A model generated the notes under the pieces. It saw nothing but the letters and a program-made list of their open reading frames with translations, searched no databases and was not told the DNA's origin. From Isoetes taiwanensis (Eukaryota; Streptophyta; Lycopodiopsida; Isoetales; Isoetaceae), in the NCBI GenBank assembly GCA_021234155.1, contig JAJEKV010000265.1:188001-252000 (forward strand): DNA of 64,000 nucleotides, written 5' to 3'. Position 1 is the first letter of the stretch; each line of letters starts with the position of its first letter. This document shows positions 34,398 through 46,088 of this stretch, piece after piece. The translations under genes were made by a program, and so were the position numbers.

Positions 34398-34430
34398 GCC
34401 ATTTTGAGACCCCAAATCCGCCCTAATGGC
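34398..34430. repeat. 33-bp repeat, inverted partner of 25918-25950
   Basis: This is the reverse complement of 25918-25950 at 31 of 33 bases. It is immediately followed by GGCCCTTCGGGCC, a small hairpin also present near 56959 in the other orientation (TTAGGGCCCGAAGGGCCC). Confidence 0.7.
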
Positions 34431-34611
34431 CCTTCGGGCCCTAACAAAATCAGACAAAGAAAACAAGATAAACGCATTGAAACAAAACTGAGGTGCTGCA
34501 CCACATACTCAAGTTATAAAAAGCATTTTAGAATTTGCAAAATCACATACGCAAGTTATAGGGAGTATTTTAAAATATGCCAAATAAATAAAGTACTTGT
34601 TTCTTATGGTT

Positions 34612-36040
34612 TCAAAACATGGACACTGCATCTGGCCTCAATCTTTCGTCCTGCATTTTCCCAAAGCATTCTAAAGCATGGAAGGTATGACGATGCTGGA
34701 CATACCCAGAAATGATTGTATTCCACAATCCAACATCCTGCATTGGCAATGTTTGAAAGACTTCATGTGCCTCTTCTAAGCAACCACGTTTTGCATACAT
34801 GTCCACAAGAGCATTTGCTACTGCTGCATCAAACTGGAAACACTTCTTGATAATTTGCTCATGAATATGCCTTGCTCTATCCATGGCCCCAGTGCTGCTG
34901 AATGCTTTCAAAATGGCAAGAAATATTACTGTGTCTGGCATTATCCCTATCTTCTGCATGCTGTCAAAACAATCTACGGGAGAAAGGATGTCGTTGTATT
35001 CAGCATGTTCATTAATCATTGCACCCCAAGTGACCACATCTCGATTTTCCATATTGTCAAAGACTGCCAAAGCCTCATTTAATCTCCCACATTTTGCATA
35101 CATGTCCACCAATGTGCTACCCACAAAAACAGCAGCTTGAAACTTGGATCCCATCACATACTCATGAATGTACCTGCCTCTTTCAATGGCCCTAATGCTG
35201 GCACTTGGCAGCATCATATCCAAGGTTCAAATCATCACTTTCCAAAAGTTTCCCAACAACTACTGCTCCTTCAACACCTGCATTTGCAGCAATAGTGTAT
35301 GCAGGAGTCTGCAAGAAGGAATTACAGGAAGCACCATCAATATCATTTCTTAACTCATGATGGTGCATAAAGACATTGGAGACCTTCAATGCATTTTGGA
35401 TAATTTGAACACCAATTTTCTGATCAAAATTCTCCATTGAAACTTTATCTAGCTCTTTTGCAGCATGAGCAATGCTACCCCACCACCTGGAAACTTTATT
35501 TATGAGTAATGCCCAGAAGCTTTGGGCAAAAATCTTTTCTTACCAGGCACGCTACCCTCTTCAATAGATGCTTTGGTAGCATTAAGAGCATCAGTGACCC
35601 TGTCTTTCTTTTCCCCAACCTCCAATTCGTTTGCTCCACCCACCTGTACACCAAGCAGAACATTAGAACAAGGCAAGGCAAAGTACCTCACATTGAAAGC
35701 ACAATCTAGAGCAAGAAGGCCACATCTATTATGGACATACCCAGAAATCATGACTCCCCACAAAACCACATTATGGACATAAATATGCTTTTAGGGTAGA
35801 AACATAAATATGTTGGTCATTCTCACTATCAATTGTTTCATTCTGCAATAAAGTTCAACTGCAGCCTCAGCCTGTCCAAGGTCCACATTGGCCAAAACAA
35901 TGGCACTCCACGTATAAATTGTGGCTTGTAGGACCTTAGTAAAGCAGAATTTGCCTCAACAATACTTCCACATTCTCCAAATAGACGAATGAGATGGTCA
36001 TCCCTGTAAAAAATGGTGAGTCTTACCTCAATACTCATCG
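34612..36040 (-). pseudogene. PLS-class pentatricopeptide repeat protein, broken fragment
   Basis: PPR proteins bind organelle RNA. The best block (35223 to about 34620) has GRYIHEYVMGSKFQAAVFVG, TLVDMYAKCGRLNEALAVFD, RDVVTWGAMI, ARHIHEQI, NALVDMYAKRGCLEEAHEVF and DVGLWNTIISGYVQH, about five P/L/S motifs. Upstream pieces in other frames are [14 protein letters not shown] (35769-35700) and DDHLIRLFGECGSIVEANSAL (36000-35930), followed after a shift by YTWSAIVLANVDLGQAE. The repeats are out of phase and interrupted by non-PPR sequence, and no start or C-terminal E/DYW domain is present. This is a decayed or captured PPR gene. Confidence 0.8.
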
Positions 36041-38112
36041 AAATCGTGTCTGTTTTATTGTCAACAGCTTCAGATCAAACTGTAACTGGAAGGACCACTG
36101 ATTATGACTAGATGACCACAAAAATTGCCTTTACCTCCAGCGTTGCACCAAGGGCTTCGTTAGGCTTTTCGAATTTCTACAGCCTGGGCTTTGACACCGG
36201 AATCCAATCCAAAAATGAGGTAGAACTCTACTTTCATGCCTCAAAAAGGGGCCTTGCATACATCCGTGTTAGGGCAATGCAACCTAGAAACCAGATGAAG
36301 ACCTGACAGAATAAGCTGCCGGAAGGGTGATACGATGTGTTCCAGAAGATCTCCGAGCTCGAACACAAAAAACAAGGTTTTGAAACCCTAAATGGGCCTC
36401 GAGCACTGCATGCTCACTTTTTTTTTTTTTCAAAAAATAGCTCCATAATTTAAAAAGACAAAATGAAGCAGTACAGAAAACCATAGATCTATTTTTTTCT
36501 TTTTATATCAACGGTAAAAAACAAGCAGCACAGAAAACCATATATCTATTTTTTTTCTTTTTAAATCAACGGTAAAAAACAAGATGCACTCTAAAAATAC
36601 TATTTAGTACAGTTAAACAAATACATCAATAAAATCATAGCAAAACAAAGAGTACAAAAAACACAAAGACAACCCCCTGCTATTATGCTAGATATTGGCA
36701 TTTGTATTACATAATAAATCAACATAGTACATACAATAATGTTCCTCGCATCCACACTCACATTCACACCTTACTTTCTTTTTAATACCATGCCAAATAC
36801 AGAAATTACAACCACCCTTTTAAATTGTAGTAAAGCCCAGCAATGCCGGGCACCATAACTAATGTTATACTAGTATCGTTATTAACTAAATAAATTATTG
36901 TATAGGATTCAAAAACAAAATATAGGTTAAAATGCTCCAATAAACCGCATCTATAAGTCTCACAAGGATAGTAAATGATGCATTCTAGTCAACTCTATAT
37001 AGAAATTTACTTAATCATTTTAACTAGGGTATAATCATACATTATCTAGATCTTTACAAGATACAATATAACAGGATGAACACATTGAAATGTTCAAAAG
37101 TGTGTTGATTACACCCTTATAGGTCTAAAACTCAACAAAGATGTAGCTAGCGATGGTTATTTTTGAATGGAGGACAATATCACGAAGTTTAACCATGACA
37201 ATAAATAAATAGATCAAAAGACTTTTCATATCTATTTTTATAGTTCATCTAAAGTGTTACATTTCTCCCATAAACCTTTTAAATGACACAATATATGATA
37301 AAATGAATATTGAGGTTCTTGATGTGGTATTATTAGAAAAAAAAATGAAGAAACCTACTTACTTCTCACTATTATGAAGTTAGTCAATGTATGGCTACTC
37401 CAAAGTGCTGTAGTCTTAGGACTATAGTACATGTAGATCACCCGTTATGATAGGCTATAATTTTTTTAAATATGAACCTTTGTTGGCAATATATATCTCA
37501 AATTTCATGTTAGAATAACATATTATATACAAGATTTGAGAAAGATCTAGGATTAGACTAATTGGATGGAAAAATATTCTCTATTTATTTGCAGTGGCGC
37601 TATTCATTTTGTCCCGTACAATGATACTATGACTTATCATCTATGAGATAAACTTTGAAAAGTGTTAGAAAAATTATCAGAGAATAAACCAGTGTTACTT
37701 AACACAACTTAATCACCAAGTATTAGATATAAATAATCAATGAACATGATGATCTATGGACTAAAGGATTTTTTTTTTTTTTATATATATATTAATAGTA
37801 AATGGATTACATTTATTTGAGGCTCCACAATAGGCCTGATAGGAAGAATTTTACCACCGAATCCCGAATGGATTAAGTAGGAAGAATTAGCACATTTGAA
37901 GCAATCACTATGCTGGAAGCCATCATAAGATGATGTCTTTGTACTATGGTCAAAGCAACCTTGACCTCTTCCTCTTCACAAACAGAAGGATACGAGCGTC
38001 CGCCTTCAAATCAACCAGTACTAGAGGGCATGGCCCTCTTCCCATCCGCTGCAACTACTACAGGAATTCAGCTATAGTCATGGAGCCCTACTAGACAAAA
38101 TTCATCCATATC
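36041..38112. other. AT-rich intergenic DNA
   Basis: About 2 kb with very low coding density. The phrase AAAACCATAKATCTATTTTTTT with AAATCAACGGTAAAAAACAAG occurs twice (near 36478 and 36535), a short duplication. An AT microsatellite lies near 37780. A Helitron-type end lies at 36835-36873. Confidence 0.4.
36835..36873 (+). mobile_element. Possible plus-strand Helitron 3' terminus
   Basis: Plus-strand GCCCAGCAATGCCGGGC (36835-36851) is an imperfect 7-bp-stem hairpin related to those at 26432 and 30376, followed after 18 bases by CTAG and T. The gap is longer than the usual 10-12, so the call is weaker. Confidence 0.45.
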
Positions 38113-38923
38113 TTAAAGCTCAAACCGAAATATGTACTTGGAAGAACAAGGTCTTTCAGCACGGATACTTCCGATCAAAAGAGCACCCATAAGATTCCAC
38201 TCTCTTCTCCTGCTCATTGTAATAAAGGGCTCGTGATCCTTTTCCATGTGAGAAACAGGTATTAAAGAAAACAACTCCTGTCTTCCCACTTGCAAGATAC
38301 TATGAGTAAGCATAAAAGAAATGACCGCGTCTAAAGTACCTGTCACCCCATTCAAATAACTGCCTCACCCTCTTCATTACAGCAGAAGTACTATGGACCA
38401 TACCTTTTTTCCTTAGAAGAGTAAAAGCAAGCGATTCATACTTTCCTGAAGTGAAGAGTACTACAGAAGAAAGCTTGTTGCATTTCCAAAGAAAATCATC
38501 ATATACCTGCTTCCAACTAGATGTTGCAGTTCCCCAGACTTAGATCTAAGAACAACTACATTTTTCCACTTGAAAAGGGATAAAACACCACTGTAAAACC
38601 TGTAGTAAAGGCCATCTGAAGGACCCCCATCGAATAAGGCAAGTATGTAAAGGTATTGAGGGAGTAACCATCCTTCCATGCGTTAACTTGGCCTGAGCAA
38701 CCATCTCACATAGTTGTACTACAAGAGATCGAGTCCCTCTTCCAGATTTGTACTGCAGGATAAGATGCACTCTCTTCCAACTTAGCAGCATGGCATCAAG
38801 CAGGCCTTCCCCAAGGGGTGGTCTAGTTGCTCCCCTAGTGCATTGCCACACACTAGCATAGGCCTTCACTCCATAGTGCTCAACCTTCTCAAGGTTCATA
38901 AACTCCTGAGCTAGCAACAACAA
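38113..38923 (-). pseudogene. Unrecognised minus-strand coding remnant
   Basis: Overlapping frames (38923-38546, 38679-38461, 38355-38113) give moderately long stretches such as LLAQEFMNLEKVEHYGVKAY and AMLLSWKRVHLILQY, with frame switches. Composition is more gene-like than the flanks. I do not recognise a family. It may be a decayed host gene. Confidence 0.3.
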
Positions 38924-39099
38924 AGAACTCTTGGTCTCCCACCCAAGATATCTTCATTTGGTTTCCCATCCACGTTCAACGTGTCCATTCATGTAGAAGC
39001 CCATACTTCCAAATCCTCCTCTAGCTGGGAAAGAGGCGGGGGACACTAAAGCACCCAAGCACAGACCTCAATCATTTATATAAGTCTCAAGCAAACTTC

Positions 39100-42000
39100 A
39101 TTCTCATATTATTCTAGCAAATATACTTCACCATTGAATTTAATCATAGAAACACTGTTCAAATGGTATTAAAATAATCACTGTAGCATCGGGCATTATT
39201 CCATTTCGATCACCAAATGCATACCTTGTCTTCTGCTTTCACGCCACGGTATTCACCATAAATCAAATTATTTACACTGCTAGTTGATTTATCCAGGCAG
39301 TCCGGCGGTCAAGCCAGACCGCTTGCTTGTTACCATATCCTTCGGATCCTCATGCCATTCCGGCATTGGACCGAGCTTATTTGAACCGAAACTGGCTCCA
39401 AGTATCTCGATAGCATATTTGAAATATTCTTCAATCCCTGTTTAATGGTTTAACCATTTAAAATGTTCACCAAATAGGTCATGTATTTGACCTAACATTT
39501 GAACCATTAAACCTTTTCTTCAACCTTAGAATTTAACCGCAATAAGTTTACCTAATTGCTTTTCCAATCTCGTTCTTGTGCATAAGCATTCACTGTGGTT
39601 AACCTTCAAACACAGAACTCACCACATAATTTAAGCTCAGCATTTTGCAACTGTCTCAGCCCCTTCAACTGTCTTTATTTTTCTCTATTCAAGATCTTCT
39701 TCATGTGACATGAATTCCAACATTATGAAATATTATGACATGAACTCCAACATTCCCCTTTCATGTCATAATTCAGTATCTCTGCAATTCATTTCTGTTG
39801 ATAACTTTTGAAACCATTTCCACCCTAATGCCTTAGTCATAATGTCTGCAAGTTGTGCTTCAGAAATTACATATCTTAATTGAATTAATCCCTTGTTCAC
39901 CATGTCTCTGATGTAGTGCATCTCCATTTCAATGTGTTTGGTCCTTTCATGCAACACAGGGTTTTTTGTCATAGCAATACAACTTTGATTGTCACAAAAT
40001 AATTCTGTGCTTTCATTTTGCTTTATCTCCAACTCATCCAAGAACCTTCTGGACCAAATTATTTCCTTTGCAGCTAGAGTTGTTGAAGCATACTCAGATT
40101 CTGCAGTTGAGAGAGCTATTGATGATTGTTTTTTACTTCTCCAACTAACTGGTGCTCCCCCTAACATCACAATGTACCCTGAAGTTGATTTACGCTCATC
40201 AAGGTCTCCACACCAATCTGCATCACTATAACTCTTCAGCCTCAGATCCTTTGAACAATAAACAATTCCTGTATGTTTTGTACCCTTCAAAAATCTTAAT
40301 ACCCTTTTGGCAGCCAGCCAATGCTCATAACCTAGATTATTGTTATATCTGCTCAACACATTTACTATGAAGGCTATGTCAGGCCTTGTATTATTAGCAA
40401 TGAATAACAGGCTTCCCACTAACTGTCTGTATGGCACTTTACTCATTTTCTCCTTTTCATCTTCATTCTTAGGACAAAATTCCTTTGACAATTTGCTTCC
40501 AGCAGTGATTGGAGTTTTTACAGAATTACATTCTTGCATATTAAATTTCTCCAAAACTGAATCTATATACTTACCTTGATTTAGAGAAATCTTCATATCT
40601 GCTCTGTCCCTTTTTATGATTTAGAGAAATCTTCATATCTGCTCTGTCCCTTTTTACTTGAATTCCCAAGAACTGTGATAACTCTCCTAAGTTTGTCATT
40701 TTGTATCTGTTCTTGAGCATCTCCTTGCATTCATTTAAGAAATTTATGCTGTTAGATGCCAATATGCAATCATCAACATAAACAGCCATTATGCAAAAAT
40801 ATCCTTCTCTCTTTAGTACATAAACATTGCCATCATTAGCCAACTTTGTAAAACTTTGTTCTTTCAGAAAATTGTCAATGCAAAAATACCATTGCCTTGG
40901 GGATTGCTTCAGGCCATAGACTGCCTTGTTTAGCCTCCACACCTTTTCTTTTTCAACTTCAAAACCTTGGGCTTGTCTCATGTATACTTCTTCCTCCAAA
41001 TCTGCATTAAGAAAAGTTGTGCACACATCCATATGATGTAAGTCTAAATTCAAAGCATTTGATATGGCAATTATCATTCTAATGCTTGCTAATTTAACAA
41101 CTGGTGAATAGGTCTCATTAAAATCCACCGCTTTTCTTTGTGAATAACCTTGAGCAACCAGCCTAGCTTTGTGCTTTGGAATACCATCAGCATTTACTTT
41201 CAATTTGTATACCCATTTATTTTCTATTGCATTTTTCCCCTTTGGCAAGTCTACTAGTTCATATGTAGACGTCCTTTCAAATGATTTCAACTCCTCTACC
41301 ATTGCTTCTTTCCATTTTTCACAATCAAATGAGTTGACAGCCTCCTCAAAAGTTTCTGGTGTTCCAGATTCCAACACCATGTGTATTTCTTCTGTGTTTT
41401 TCTTTAAAATATTTTGTAACCTACTACTTCTCCCATTTTCTTTCCTGCCAAAGTTATGTATGTCGATATTAATTTCTTGTTGCAACCTTTCTCCTTCATT
41501 TTTCCTTTTCTTAGTTTGATCCCTTGTTTCTTTGTTTTCAGCTGATTCAAGCTCCTGTCTTACCCCTGCAATATTTGCTTCATTGTTATTTTCTGCTAAT
41601 TCATTTTCCTGTCTTTCCCCTGCAACATTGTCATCTTCTAAACTTTCAGTGTCAGAGTCTACATCATCTGCATTATTTTGAGGCCTTTCTTCTTCTATTG
41701 TGGTATTTGGATTCATCTTGCTATCAGCATTAGAGCTTTCATCCCCCTTTTAAGATCTCCTGTTTTATTGAGGGTCTATATAATATATTTTCTTCAAAGG
41801 TTACATCCCTGCTCACCAGAATTCTCCTTCTAAGAGGATCATACATCCTATATCCTTTAGAATGCATATCATAGCCTACCAAGTAGGTTACTATTGACCT
41901 ATCATCCAATTTATGTCTTAACTCCTGCGGAATATGTGTGTACCAGACACCAAATACTCTGAAGTCATCATAATTTGGTGTTTTACCTGACCAAATATAT

Positions 42001-42543
42001 TCTGGAATTTTTCCTTCTAGACTTTTTGTTGGCAAAGCATTTTGTATAAACACAGCAGTTTTAACCACTTCCTCCCAAAGAAAATTGGGTAGACCTGCAT
42101 GTTTCAACATGGATCTTGTAGCATTCAAGATAGCTTTATTCTTTCTGTCAGCCACACCATTCTGTTGTGGTGTGTGGCTGCATATAAATTGCCTTTTTAT
42201 GCCCTTGTTAATACAGAATTTGGCAAATTTTCCTGACATGTATTCTCCTCCTCGATCAGACCTCACACATTTAATCTTTTTTCCAGTTTCACATTCTACC
42301 TCTGCTAAAAAAATTTTGAATGCTTCAAAGGCTTGATCTTTTGTTCTTAGACAATATATTCTAGTTTTCCTGCTGTAATCATCCACAAAGGTTATAAAAT
42401 ACCTCTTTCCTATTATCCCTGTCACATTCAATGGCCCACAGAGGTCTGTATGAATTAACTCTAAAATGTCATTTGCCTTTCCTTTTGCTTTGGAAAAAGG
42501 TAGTCTGGAGTGCTTTCCTAGCATACAACCTCTGCAAGTGTCT
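39100..42543 (-). mobile_element. Truncated Ty1/copia element with frameshifts
   Basis: The minus-strand order integrase, reverse transcriptase, RNase H identifies copia. The 3' LTR begins at 39752 (TGTTGGAGTTCATGTCATAA on the minus strand) just after a polypurine tract AAAGGGGAA (39753-39761). The LTR's outer limit could not be fixed because no second LTR is present. The element stops at about 42543 inside the integrase zinc-binding region, so Gag, protease and the 5' LTR are missing. Confidence 0.85.
39766..42524 (-). pseudogene. Copia pol remnant: integrase, RT, RNase H
   Basis: Integrase (42524-41739) shows LIHTDLCGPLN, CVRSDRGGEYMSGKF and TPQQNGVADRKN. A one-base shift near 41735 precedes the RT frame (41716-40571) with ENKWVYKLKVN, VYGLKQSPRQWY and YVDDCILASN. 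RNase H (40596-39766) has YSDADWCGDLDERKSTSG, ALSTAESEYAS and ADIMTKAL. A 40-bp tandem duplication (about 40578-40657) repeats RADMKISLN and shifts RT out of frame with RNase H. The protein is close to that of the copia element at 45212-50330. Confidence 0.9.
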
Positions 42544-42589
42544 CTCTCGGCATCTCCTTAATAACCAAGAAAAAATACATGCTGCAGGT

Positions 42590-43205
42590 ACACGCTAGCG
42601 AGTTAGTAAAACCATTATGATCGGGATTAAAAAACGTCGCCCTCACGGGTTTTCGAGGAAAAATCCTAACCATAATGGCATCACTAACTTATGCTAGTGC
42701 CCAAAGTCATAACAGAGTACAAAATGCTATATCCTCATGCTCACGGCCTTGTCGGGTAGAAAATACAATGAATAATGAAATAAAACTCCATGTTTTCATT
42801 GCCTTCTCTATTAGTCTTCAACAAGTGACTGGAATATGACCTGCTCGACCAAAATCCCAACTCATTTCCTACGTGCTCCTGACCTGCTTTCTGCAAAATA
42901 CAACAAGGAAAAACAAAATCCACTAGAGGCCATCCAGGCACGAGGGCCTCCAACCAGGCACGAGGGCCTCCATCCACAGCACGAGGGCCTCCAACCAGGC
43001 ACGAGGGCCTCACCAAATACCAAATCACGTCAACCAAGTATGCAACATCCAATAAGGGAGGGCGGGTGGGTGGGACCAAACTCTAAGAAGGAGATGCTAC
43101 AATGAGGAGCTGATGAAGAACGAAGGAACGTGAAAGAAGATAAATAGGGGAGGACAAACTAACTAATTAACCAACCAACTACCTCCGTAGTTCTAGAACT
43201 TCATT
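42590..43205 (-). repeat. LTR-like repeat X, copy 1
   Basis: Read on the minus strand this matches the plus strand at 63144-63712. It has a TATA-like CTATTTATC downstream of a CCTCCC run, a conserved middle (CAGAAAGCAGGTCAGGAGCA) and ends near AAAACCCGTGAGGGCGAGGTTTTTTAATCCC. Such a layout suggests a solo LTR or a short non-autonomous LTR element, but TG...CA ends and a duplication were not found. Copies of GGCACGAGGGCCTCC repeat at 42936-43015. ORFs on either strand are incidental. Confidence 0.55.
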
Positions 43206-43211
43206 TACCTT

Positions 43212-44561
43212 CTATTCTGTGAAACAAAGGTAAATGCCATTTCTAGAACTACTACGGATAGACATGGCAAGAATGCTAATTTAATAAATTTCTGTTAAGT
43301 TTAAGTTGGGTTGCCTTCTGATTGTTCTGGAGAAGGCAGAGCTTCATAAGAAGTTTAAAGAATTGATGGGTTTTGCCAAGATTGAAATAATTTGGCTGCT
43401 CTATGTATGATTTCGCTATCATAATTTACTGGTCTGTGCCCACCTTGGGTGCTGTGATGGCTTCATGTGTCCAACCTTGACCTCTGATATTTATATGACC
43501 CCTGGATATGCATTTGTGACTACCTCGTTCTGCAACAAAGCCCAGTCAGTTTTGGGATTATCTTCTGGAATCAATCGTTTTCATAATTCAATCGGTTCAC
43601 ATGCGTATGTTTTCCGAAATCAATCTTGCCTGCCTGTGTTACCTCCTGTTCTTTTCTTCTGCTGAGTTGGCCATCGATCCCTGTCAAAGATTTGCGATCG
43701 GCGCCCTTCAGATAGCTGAACAGAAGCAAGGCCGTAGCCTGGATCATGCCAAGTTTTTAGTGATAAACAGATATTTCTTGGCCGATGCCTTATAAATAAT
43801 AATTAAATAATAAAGGTCCAGGGATTTCTTTCGAGGCATAACCCATGTATCCGATTTACTCGGGTTAGCTCAATAATTTCGATGCTCATAATAACAATAG
43901 TAATGTTATAAAATAATAAAATTCTATTTTACTAAGTTGTATTAAGTTATAACGTGTTAATTTCTGGCATAAATGGTTTGGTTAATTTTAACATCAAGTT
44001 TGATGTAACACTTGGGGTCGCTGTTACAAGTCAGAGAAGCCCTTATCCATTGTCTTATTGCTCCTACTCTTGCTGATTGTTTGTCTGGCCTGATCGTTCT
44101 TGCCTTGTTGCCCTTGCACTTTGCCATGGCTTCTAAAAGTGTTATTAAGGTAGTTATAGTGGCAAGGCTTGTTTGGAAGGTTCAAATGATAATTAAGAAA
44201 TTAGGCTATTTTAAGTGATAATGTGTTGTTTTTGGCTCGAATGTTGGGTTCACATGGACAGTAAGGTTGCGAGGATAGCAACACAATGATCGTTTTTCCA
44301 CCTTGGCCTTGGTGCCTCATGTCTTTAGTCATGTATACCTTGTATTTATACCATTTGTGCTTCCCACCATGGGTTGTGTGTGTGATATACAATGGAAATC
44401 TTTTAATCCTCAACTGCTATGCCTTTTCCAGTATATCTTTACTCTTGGCATTGCTTAATTGAATTGTCATTGCTTTTTACTCTGCCTCTTTTTTCAGCAT
44501 TCTTGCCATGTCTATCCGTAGTAGTTCTAGAAATGGCATTTACCTTCGTTTCATAGAATAG
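43212..44561. mobile_element. 1.35-kb element with 66-bp terminal inverted repeats
   Basis: The first 66 bp (CTATTCTGTGAAAC at 43212 to AAGAATGCT at 43277) and the last 66 bp (44496-44561) are reverse complements with two mismatches. No clear target duplication was found. Inside, short plus-strand ORFs at 43465-43795 and 44012-44218 show no known domain, so it is probably non-autonomous or carries captured DNA. The word AAGGTAAATG...TTCTAGAACTAC in its ends also starts repeat X next to it, giving a small palindrome at the junction (about 43186-43252). Confidence 0.75.
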
Positions 44562-44790
44562 AAAAGCATGAATTCATTAATTAGAGAAAATATGTTTTCT
44601 CGTTCGAGCACGAAATAGGTCGCAGACAGTGCGTAGACAGGGATTTAATGTCCTTGTGCACCTAAATGAACTACTACAGAACGCAATATCGGCCGGAACT
44701 TTAATTGAGCGCGAGATCGAGCATTATTTCTATAATTAGCATGTTAAGTGACAGCATTAGACCAGGCATGTCATTATCACTAGTGGTCCG

Positions 44791-44919
44791 AAAGATCGCC
44801 ATGGCGATCTTTAAATGCTCGGGCATAGCCTAAAAATCTATGAACCTGCTGTGGGCAGCTGTAACATTAGACAAAAAAACCTACCGCTAATAGCTCAAGG
44901 AAATCGCTGCCGCGATTTC
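44791..44919. repeat. Two GC-rich palindromes of the ATCGC family
   Basis: 44791-44812 is a perfect 22-bp palindrome with arms AAAGATCGCCA and TGGCGATCTTT. 44900-44919 has arms GAAATCGC and GCGATTTC around TGCC. They belong with seven others at 53.9-54.2 kb and 57.9-58.3 kb. Confidence 0.75.
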
Positions 44920-45211
44920 TTTTATTGCTATTGCGCTCGCAGATTCATAAATTAATATTCTCTCAGGACACCCGACATAAAATTACAAAAACTTGAACGA
45001 TTATATTTCATAAAAAGTCTTGAAACAAAGCTTCACATTTATGAACGATAGTGAAACATTACATTTGCATTTGAAAAGACAGGTTACAGTCTAAGTATTA
45101 CTATGTCTCTTGTACTGAGTCTGGGGCAATTCCCAATTCATTCTCCATTCTGGCCACATGTTCAGCGCCTCTTGCAATAGTCTGGGAGAAGTCCATTTCG
45201 GTATAGCCTGT

Positions 45212-46065
45212 TGATAAGATTTCAGCTTTATAAGTCTGTGATGCAATTATGAGAAGCAGTGGCAGTGATTGCATTTAAAATGCAAGTGAGTAGACAATGA
45301 TCTAAGTGGATTCACAAGTTGCTGAATGTTGTAATCTATGCTGCATGAAGACTTAAGCAATCCAATGTGTCTGCCTATGAGAAGCAGTGGCAGTAGGCCA
45401 GACAATCATGAGAATTATGTAACTACCTAGGATACAACAATTGATGATAAGTTGCCAGTTAAGTGCTCAATAGAAATGTTCAGTGAAGGTTGAGAACCTA
45501 ATGTTGTCACCATGGTTAAGGTTGGAAGAAGAAAGCAAATAAATTCGAAAATAAGGTTCAATGGTTCAAAAGCCAATTCTTAGCAGAGATCCTGTGGGAT
45601 ATTGTGGGCTCGTTCCTTACGTTTATCCTGTGGGATATATACAAGCATGAAGAAAAGGCCCGGATAGGAAAGTAGATCCCATCCTTAACCGCCGGATTGA
45701 CGATTATGTATTGGGAACCGGTGAGAAGAGGTGTAGACGGTGAAGTTACGAAGGGGATCCGGCTCAGAAGTATGCAGAATGCTCAAGTCAATCGAAGCTA
45801 CGATGTCGGGTCAATGCCCGATGAGCGAATCGAAGTTATATGGTTTGAAGATTTAAAGCTAAATGGTTTATTGACCATTAGAACTATTACCTTATAAATT
45901 TGAGTTCTTGATTACTCTAGTGGAGATTAGAGACCATATTGTGGCTCTCCACTAGATCTTCATTTGTACTACATGTGTTCATGTAGACTTTGAATTTGAA
46001 AAATCTTGCTAGGCATTTTATCATTACACTTGTGATAATCATATTCTTGCCCCTAAATTTTATCA
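45212..46065 (+). repeat. 5' LTR (854 bp) of the older copia element
   Basis: Starts TGATAAGATTTCA and ends AATTTTATCA. It contains the element's promoter region. ORFs within it (45697-45897) are not genes. Confidence 0.93.
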
Positions 46066-46066
46066 G

Positions 46067-46079
46067 TGGTATCAGAGCC
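46067..46079 (+). other. Primer-binding site (initiator Met tRNA), older copia
   Basis: TGGTATCAGAGCC, matching the 3' end of plant initiator methionine tRNA, lies one base inside the 5' LTR. Confidence 0.92.
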
Positions 46080-46088
46080 ATCTCAATC

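Noticed and set aside
42741-43079. 112-residue ORF on the minus strand and its twin at 63364-63591
   Set aside because: Both lie in repeat X; the Pro/Trp-rich part comes from the GGCACGAGGGCCTCC units and there is no domain.
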